Below, piece after piece: positions 56,626-64,000 of a stretch of DNA of 64,000 nt. Origin of the DNA: Dugong dugon (lineage: Eukaryota > Chordata > Mammalia > Sirenia > Dugongidae); the NCBI GenBank assembly GCA_030035585.1, contig CM057464.1, positions 75,252,919 through 75,316,918 on the forward strand, given 5' to 3'. The position numbers and the translations under genes were made by a program. The notes below the pieces were generated by a model. That model made no database searches, had not been told where the DNA came from, and saw nothing but the letters and a program-made list of their open reading frames with translations. Every line of letters begins with the position of its first letter. Position 1 is the stretch's first letter.

Positions 56626-57656
56626 GATGAGAGACTAAGACAACAGGACTCAGAAGAGTGCTGGAGACAAGTGGAGGTAACGGTATTGAGGGTGATTTCA
56701 TTGCTTAAACCCTTTTATTCACATTACTTGACTCTGTTGTCAGGCAAAAGTGAATTCCATATTGAATTTGTCAACACAGGCAAATATTTCCAAATCAACG
56801 TGTTTGCTTCCAAAGACAAATTCCTCAAAAAAATGTTTTAACTATTTTGGCAGAAACAAATGTAATCAACACATTTTTTAGTGTCTGTTTCCAAGTTTTA
56901 AAAATGTGTGAAAATGCAGGAGCCAACATGGTACTATAGACAGAAGAACCATGCCATCTCTCTGGAGCAAAGACCCAAAAAACTAAGTAATACAGACGTA
57001 AAAGACAATCCTGGAACCCTAAGCATCAAATGAAGGGATAAAGAACTCGATCAAGCACCAAATGGAATAAGAACCTGACAAAGAACAGAGAATGGGGAGA
57101 GCTACAAAGTGGAGGCCCCCTACCAACTAACATAGCACAGATTCGCCATCTTGGACTACAGCTGCCAAGGATTACGGACAGGGAGTACAGGAAGGCAACC
57201 TCACAGAGCCCCCAAGAGGAGATAGAGCACCCACTCCACACATCACATCCTCTTCCTTCCTTCACACCTATCTGCACAGAACACTGAGTGCAGTGCCCCT
57301 GAATGGCACCAGCATGGACCCCTGCACCTCCAGACCCTGCCTCAAACTGCCCCCTGGCCCCGCCCCACCAGCCCCAGTTCATGCCTCAAACGACCCATCC
57401 CTATCGCTACCCTCCACCACTGGACCTGCCCTACTGTACCATAATTGAGCAAATGGTCCTGCCACCTGGACAAGGTGGTGAGAAGTACCATGCCCACAAA
57501 CAAGCAAGCAACAAAACACACCCAGCCCACCTTCCCAGACAAAACAAAATAAAAAAGCTGGAGGAAACAAACAAATCTACAGTCAACAAAGAAAATTATT
57601 CCTGAATGTCTTGGAGACAACAGACAATATCAAACATATTAAAAAAACAGGACAGG

Positions 57657-58640
57657 ATGGTTTCAGTAAGTGACCAAAATAAAATACCAGATGACCTTTC
57701 GGCAGAAGAAAAGGCACTGGAACTACTTGATAGGGAATTTAAAACACTAATATTCGGGGCTCTCCAAGAGATTATGAAAGAGATGAACAAAAACACAGAC
57801 AAAAATGTAGAAGAAATAGACAAAATCATGGAAAATACAGACAAAATTAGGGAAAACACAGACAAAGCAATGGAAGAATTCAGGAAAATAATACAGGAAC
57901 AAAATGTCAAAATAAATAAACAGAAATCATACAAAAACAGCAATCAGAAATCCAAAATATAAACAAGATTTCAGAAATGGATACTGCAATAGAAGGTTTT
58001 AGGAGCAAGTTTGAAACAATGGAAGACGGGATCAACAAAATTAAAGAAAAATCCTTCCTTGGATACCACATGTTTAAAGAAAAATCAGGGAAAGAATGAA
58101 GAAAACTTGATAACAACATGGGATACAATCAAGAGCAAAAATCTGCACGTGACTGGAGTTCTAGAACAGAGGGAGAAACAAAACAGAGAGGATCACTGAA
58201 GATTTGCTAACAGAAAACTCCTCTAATATCATGAAAGATGAAAAGCTGACCACTCAAGAAGCTCAACGAACCCCACATGAGATAGACCGCAAAAGAAAGT
58301 CACCCAGACATATTATAATCATCCTCACCAAAACCAGAGACGAAGAAAGAATCCTGAGAATAGCTTGAGGAAAACGAAAAGTCACATACAAAGGGGAAAC
58401 AGTAAGACTAAGCTCTGATTACTCAGCAGAAACCTTGCAGACAAGAAGGCAATGGGATGACATACATAAAACCTTCAAAGAAAAAATTTACCAGCCTAGA
58501 ATAATATATTCTGCAAAACTCTGATGCAAATATGATGGCAAAATTAGGACATTTCCAGACAAACAGAAATTAAGGGATATGTAAAATCCACACTAAATTT
58601 ACAAGAATTATTAAAGGGAGTCTTTCAGTTACAGAACCAA
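57657..58640 (+). pseudogene. L1 ORF1 remnant
   Basis: The ATG at 57657 opens a frame with DLSAEEKALELLDREFKTLI and a coiled-coil heptad region (KNTDKNVEEIDKIMENTDKI). The frame stops at 57961. Later pieces in other frames include SPRHIIII-like 'cacccagacatattataatc' and LSSDYSAETLQTRRQWDD, with further stops. The end, by alignment with the other copy, is near 58640. Confidence 0.8.
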
Positions 58641-59505
58641 CAACATCAGACAACAACCTGAAACACAGGACAGCATCAGCCAGATATCAACATAGGTAAT
58701 GAACTCTCAAGTATAAAACAAAACTAAAAGATTTACAACAGGGAACCAGAGACATCGATCTGTAAATGACAACAATGTTAGAATAATAAAAGAGGGAATA
58801 AACAGTGTAGGTATAGAACTTTCAAATGGAGAGGAAGTCAAGGCAATATCAAGTAAAAAAAGACAGGTTAAAACTTAGGAAGACAGAAGTAATATTCAAA
58901 GTAACCACAAAGACAGTTACCAAATCTACTCATCAAAATAAAGAAGAAAAACATAAAATCTCAGTAAACACAAAATCTACAAAAACAAAATAAATGAAAA
59001 GAAATTCACAAACAAAAAGAATTCAGCACAGGAGAGTAAGAGGAACAAAGAAAACATCATTACCAAAAAAAAAACACAACAAAATAACAGTAATAAACTC
59101 ACACCTATTGACAATCACACTGAACATAAATGGCTTAAATGTACCCATAAAGAGGCAGAGAGTGACAGAGTGGATAAAAAAGCAGGACCCATCAATATGC
59201 TGTCTACAAGGCACACTGTAGAGACATAAGTATATTAAAAATCAAAGGATGGAAAAAAATGTATCAAGCAAACAGCAACCAAAAAAGAGCAGGAGTGACA
59301 ATACTAATCTCAGATAAATCAGACTTTAAAACAAAATCCACCATAAAAGACAAGGAAGGACATTATATAGTGATTAAAGGGACAATCCACCATGAGGACA
59401 TAACTACAATAAAGATCTACGCACCCAGTGATAGGGTTCCAAGTACATAAAACAAACTCTAACAGTACTGAAAAGAGAAACTGACACTTCCACAATAACA
59501 GTAGG

Positions 59506-60005
59506 TTATATAGATTGAACTGTGTCCCCCAAAAGTGTGTCAACTTGGCTAGGCCATGATTCCCAGTATTGAGTGATTGTCTACCATTCTGTCATCTGAT
59601 GTGATTTTCCTATGTGTCGTAAATCCTATCTCTATGATGTTGATGAGACAGGATTAGCAGCAGCCATGTTAATGAGGCAGGACTCAATGTCTTGAGCCAG
59701 TCTCTTTCGAGATATAAAAGAGAGACTTGAGCAGAGAGATATGGGGACCTTACACCACCAAGAAAGCAGCATCAGGAGCAGAGTGCATCCTTTGGACCCA
59801 AGGTTCCTGTGTTGAGAAGCTCCTAGACCAAAGGAAGATTGATGACAAGGACCTTCCTCTAGTGCTGACAGACAGAGAAAACCTTCCCCTGGAGCTGACA
59901 CCCTGAATTCAGACTTCTAGCCTTCTAGAGAGAGAATAAACTTCTCTTTGTTAAAAACATTCACTTGTGGTATTTCTGTTATAGCAGCACTACAGAACTA
60001 AAACA
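59506..60005 (+). mobile_element. Solo LTR (ERVL/MaLR-like) inserted in the L1 endonuclease region
   Basis: A 500-bp element bounded by 5-bp target duplications GTAGG at 59501-59505 and 60006-60010. It starts TTATATAGATTGAACTGTGT (expected TG, here TT) and ends ...AACTAAAACA. A TATAAAAG box lies at 59713-59720 and an AATAAA signal at 59935-59940, in U3-R-U5 order. The 5-bp duplication and 'ggtatttctgttatagcagc' end suggest the ERVL/MaLR group; the exact family is inference. No internal retroviral coding sequence is present. Confidence 0.75.
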
Positions 60006-62547
60006 GTAGGACATTTTAACACACCACTCTTGGTAAAGGATACATGGCATAAAGAAAGAAACTCAACAAAGATACAGAAGATCTAAGGGCCACAATCAAC
60101 CCACTTGACCTCATACACATACAAAGAACACTCCACCCAACAGCAGCAAAGTATACATTCTTTTCCAACACACATGGAATGTTCTCCAGAATAGACACAT
60201 CTTAGGCCACAAAGCAATCCTCAACAAAATCCAAAACACTGAGATAATACAAAGCATATTCTCTGATCACAATACCACAAAAGTAGAAATTAATAACAGG
60301 AAAAGCAAGAAAAAAAATCAAATACATGGAAACTGAGTAACACCCTGCTTAAAAACCACAAGGTAACAGAAGAAAGCAGAGATGGAATCACAAAATTCCT
60401 ACAACTGAGGGAGAATGAATACATATCGTACCAAAACCTTTGGGACACAGCAAAGGAGTGATCAGAGGTCAATTTATAGCAGTAGATGCACACATCAAAA
60501 AAGAAGAAAAGGTCAAAATCAAAACTTTAGTTATACAACTTGAAGAAATAGACAACAGCAAAAGAACTCCACAACCACCAGAAGAAAGGAAATAATAAAG
60601 GTCAGAGCAGAAATAAATGAAATGGAGAATAGAGAAACAACAGAAAGAATCAACAAACCAAAAGTTGGTTCCTTGAAAGGATCAACAAAATCAACAAACC
60701 ATTGGTCAAACTGACAAAAAAAAAAAAACAACAGGAGAGTAAGCAAATAACCCAAGAAAGAAATGAAATGGGGGACACGTTACAAAAGAGTCACTGAAAT
60801 AAAAAGGATTATAACCGAGTACTATGAAAAGCTCTATTCCAACAAACTTGAAAGCCTAGAAGAAATGGACAAATTTCTAGAAACACACTACCTACCTAAA
60901 AACACAAACTGAGCTAGAAAATCTGAAATGACCCATAACAAAAGAAGAGATGGAAAAGGTAATAAAAACCTCCCACCAAAAAAAAAAAAAAAAAGTCCTA
61001 GCCCAGATGGCTTCACTGGAGAATTCTACCAAATATTCACAGAAGAACTCACACTAGTATTACTTAAACTATTTTAGAACATAGAAAAATAATGGATACT
61101 TCCAAATTCATTCTATAAAGCCAGTATAACCCTGATACCAAAACCAGGCAAAGACAACACAAAAAAAGAAAAGTACAGACCAAACCAATATCTCTCATGA
61201 ATACAGATGCAAAAATTCTCAATAAAAATCTAGCCAATGTAATTCAGCATCATATAAAAAAATAATAATACATCCCAACCAAGTGGAATCCATACCAGCT
61301 ATGCAAAGATGGCTCAACATCAGAAAATCAATCAATGTAATACACCACATAAATAAAAGAAATCACATAATCATCTCAATAGACACAGAAAAGGCATTCA
61401 ATAAAGTCCAACAGCCATTCCTGATAAAAACTCTCAATAAAATAGGAACACAAGGGAAATTTCTCAACATAATAAAAGGCATCTATACAAAACCAACAGC
61501 CAATCAACATCATTCTCAATGGAGAGAGGCTGAAAACATTCCCCCTGAGAACAGGAACAAGACAAGGATGCCCTTTATCATCACTCCTATTTAACAATGT
61601 GCTGGAAGTACTATTTAGAGCAATAAGGCAAGAAAAAGAAAAAAAGAGCATCCAAATTGTTGAGGAAAGAGTAAAACTATCCATATTTGTGGATGATATG
61701 ATACTATATAGAGAGAGCCCAAAAGACTCCACAGGAAAACTACTGGAACTAATAGAAAGATTCAGAAAGTAGCAGGATACAAGATCTCCATACAAAAATC
61801 AGTCCAATTCTAATACACCAATAAAGAGAACTACAAAAAGGACATCAGGAAAGCAATACCATTTATAATAGCCCCTAAAAAAACAAAATATTTAGGAATA
61901 AATATAACCAGTGACATAAAAGACCTATGCAAACAAAACTACAAAAAACTATTGCAAGAAACCAAAAGAGACCTACATAAATGAAAAAACATACCATGCT
62001 CATGGATAGGTAGACTCAACATTGTGAAAATGTCAATTCTACCCAAAGGAAGCTACAAATACAATGCAATTCCAATCCAAATATCAACAGTAGTCTTTAA
62101 CAAGATAGAAAAAATAATCATTAACTTTATATGGAAAGAAAAGAGGCCTCAAATAAGTAAAGCACTAGCAAAGAAGAAGAAGAAAGTAGGAGGCGTCACA
62201 CTTCCTGACCTCAGAACCTACTACACCGCTACAGTAGTCAAAACATCCTGGTACTGGTACAACGACAGACATTTTGACCAATGGAACAGAATCAAAAACT
62301 CAGATATAAATCCATCCACCTACAGTCACGTGATTTTAACAAAGGCCCAAAGTCCATTAAATTGGGAAAAGACAGTGTTTTTAATAAACGGTGCTGGCAA
62401 AACCAGATGTCCATGTAAAAAAATGAAACAGTACCCATACTTCACACAATATCCCAAAACTAATTCAAAATGGATCAAAAACCTAAATATAAAACCAAAA
62501 ACTATAAAGTTCACAGAAGAAAAAACAGAGTCAAGACTAACCTCTAA

Positions 62548-62702
62548 CCTAACCTGTTGCCACTAAGTCAATTCTGACTCCCAGCGACCCTATAGGACAG
62601 CGTACAACTGCCTCGCAGGGTTTCCAAGGAGTGGCTGACAGACTCGAACTGCCGACCTTTTGGTTAGTAGCCAAGCTCTAAACCACTGCGCCACCAGGGC
62701 TC
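62548..62702 (-). repeat. AfroSINE inserted in the L1 ORF2 remnant
   Basis: Reverse orientation: aacctgttgccactaagtca, then caactgcctcgcagggtttc, aaccactgcgccaccagggc tcc. Short flanking similarity (aagacta / aacacta) fits a decayed target duplication. It is closely similar in its end to the copy at 14084-14234. Confidence 0.92.
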
Positions 62703-64000
62703 CAACACTAGAGGCCCTGAAACATGGCATAAATAGGATATAAACCATAACTACCAATATACAAACACCAGAAAATTTAACTAGTTAATTTGGGATCTTC
62801 TAAAAATTAAACACTTTAAGCTCATCAAAAGACGTCACCAAAAGAGTAAAAAAGACAACCTACAGACTGGGAAAAAAATTTTTGGACATTACAAGTCAGA
62901 TAAAGTTCTAATCTCTAAAATCTATAAGAAAACCCAACAGTTTTACAACAAAAAGACAAATAATCCAATTAAAAAATGGGTGAAGGATATGAGCGAGCAG
63001 ACACTTCACCAAAGAAGACATTCAGGTGGCTAACAGACACATGAGGAAATGCTCACAATCACTATCCATTAGAGAAATGCAGATCAAAACCACAATGAGA
63101 TACCATCTCACCCTGACATTACTGGCACCAATCAAAAAACAGAAAATAACAAATGTTGGAGAGGCTGTGGGGAGATTGGAACTCTTATGCATTGCTGGTG
63201 GGAATGCAAAATGGTACACCCATTTTGGGAAATGATATGGCGCTTCCTCAGAAAGCTAAATAGATGTACCATATGATCCAGCAATCCCACTCCTAGCAAT
63301 GTATCCTAAAGAAATTAGAGCTGTCACACAAATAGACATATGCACAGCCATGTTCACTGCAGCATTATTCACAACAGCAAAAAGATGGGAACAGCCTAAG
63401 TGCTCATCAACAGATGACTGGATAAATAAACTAGGATACATACATACAACGGAATACTATGCAACGATAAAGAACAATGATGAATCTGTGAAACATCTCA
63501 CAACATGGATGAATCTGGAGGGCATTATGTTGAGTGAAGTAAGTCAACAAATACTGTATAAGACCACTATTATAAAAACTCATGAAAATGTTTACACACA
63601 GAAACAAATAATGTTTGATGGTTATGAGGGAGGGGAGGAATGAGAAGTGAAAAGCACTAACTAGATGATAGATAAGTGGTAACTTTGGTGAAGGGTAAGA
63701 CAGTACACAATACTGGGGAAGTAGGCACAACTTGACCAAGGCAAAGTCATAGAAGCTTCACAAACACATCCAAACTCTCTGAGGGACCGGATTACTGGGC
63801 TGAGGGCTGGGACCATGGTCTAGGAGAACATCTAGCTCAATTGGCATAACACAGTTTACAAAGAAAATGTTCTACATTCTGCTTCGGTGAGTAGTGTCTG
63901 GGGCCTTAAAAGCTTGTGAGCAGCCATCTCAGACATGTCTACTGGTCCCACCCCATCTGGAGCAAGTAAGAATGAAGAAAACCAAAGACACAAGGGAAAG

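Larger units (their letters stand above)
44394..56917. other. DST: DST intron upstream of w1 (part), no exon found
   Basis: No CH1-like coding segment or alternative first exon could be supported on the minus strand. It contains AfroSINEs, MIRs and L2s listed separately. The stretches 44625-45312, 45865-46475, 46665-47340, 47515-49480, 50700-51539, 51746-53105, 53821-55088, 56115-56500 and 56630-56917 hold nothing I recognise. Part of 47.9-49.1 kb is pyrimidine-rich and may be a very old LINE. Confidence 0.65.
59075..63643 (+). pseudogene. L1 ORF2 remnant (endonuclease, reverse transcriptase), split by two insertions
   Basis: The endonuclease start INSHLLTITLNINGLNVPIK is visible at about 59093-59152; the catalytic Glu position reads Gly (CLQGTL) and the frame then stops. 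The LTR interrupts the endonuclease domain at 59506. Reverse transcriptase pieces include [20 protein letters not shown] at about 61385-61444 and FVDDM at 61686-61700 (Ala to Val in the FADD motif). C-terminal pieces are KRPQISKALAKKKKKVGGVT at about 62141-62200 and, in the last frame, an open segment ending at 63641. Confidence 0.87.
56918..64000 (+). mobile_element. Long L1 LINE, inactive, runs off the right edge
   Basis: 5' UTR of about 0.74 kb starting aggagccaacatggtactat; ORF1 remnant; ORF2 remnant; 3' UTR up to the window end at a point equivalent to position about 19064 of the 18.6-kb copy. It is interrupted by a solo LTR (59506-60005) and an AfroSINE (62548-62702). Antisense to DST. 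The 3' end and target duplication are outside the window. Confidence 0.93.

Noticed and set aside
57303-57605. Proline-rich plus-strand frame
   Set aside because: It lies in the GC-richer 5' UTR of an L1; not conserved in the other L1 copy.
44394-64000. CH1 exons of the actin-binding domain
   Set aside because: I looked on the minus strand for the CH1 helices and the segment preceding [10 protein letters not shown]; none was found, so they must lie to the right of the window.

Overview
This is mammalian nuclear DNA, most likely from an elephant or a close afrotherian relative. Its most abundant short repeat is a tRNA-headed SINE. The head reads gagccctggtggcacagtgg and the tail carries the 'cgactc...ggcaac' block followed by ggtttggttttt. 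I recognise it as the AfroSINE family of Afrotheria. There are also several L1 LINEs, an RTE-like fragment, and older MIR, L2 and L1M relics. I see no bacterial, plasmid or CRISPR content.

The only host gene I can support is DST (dystonin, also BPAG1), a giant spectraplakin/plakin cytolinker, on the minus strand, so transcription runs from high to low coordinates. Eighteen coding exons lie between 44393 and 206. I number them w1 to w18 in transcript order; the numbering is mine. Every junction has AG/GT ends and keeps the reading frame, and the exons together give 2574 nt, or 858 codons. They encode the CH2 half of the actin-binding domain (w1 to w3), the first spectrin repeats of the plakin domain (w4 to w8), a Ser/Thr/Pro/Leu-rich linker (w9), more spectrin repeats (w10 to w15), an SH3-like module (w16 to w17) and the next spectrin repeat (w18). 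The CH1 half lies beyond the right edge. The rest of the plakin domain and the downstream parts of the protein lie beyond the left edge.

Inside the gene, at 7789-7955, is an alternative first coding exon that encodes the N-terminus of the epithelial isoform BPAG1e/BP230. It has a TATA-like element and a CCAAT box upstream. It splices into w7 in frame and so replaces the actin-binding domain. One locus therefore makes actin-binding spectraplakins from a far upstream promoter and a hemidesmosomal plakin from this internal promoter.

Layout: 1-7.7 kb is exon-dense (w18 to w7). 7.8-8.3 kb holds the BPAG1e first exon and promoter. 8.68-8.82 kb holds a decayed tandem copy of exon w8 with some of its intron. 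11-17.6 kb holds w6 to w2. 17.6-44.2 kb is a 26.7-kb intron loaded with L1s, ending at w1. 44.4-64 kb is intron upstream of w1, ending in a second long L1 that runs off the window. That L1 is interrupted by a solo LTR and an AfroSINE. All four younger L1 copies lie on the plus strand, antisense to DST, and all show inactivating breaks or truncations.

The least ordinary observation is the duplicated w8 exon just upstream of the BPAG1e promoter. By my hand alignment it is about 87% identical, keeps an open frame and an acceptor, but has lost the normal donor. Others are a nested RTE-like insertion in a SINE, a SINE with a duplicated head segment, an L1 with a repeated 3' UTR module, G-quadruplex-type tracts at L1 ORF2/3'UTR junctions, and a strong CTCF-type motif in an intron. 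Family names come from recognition by eye, not a database search.
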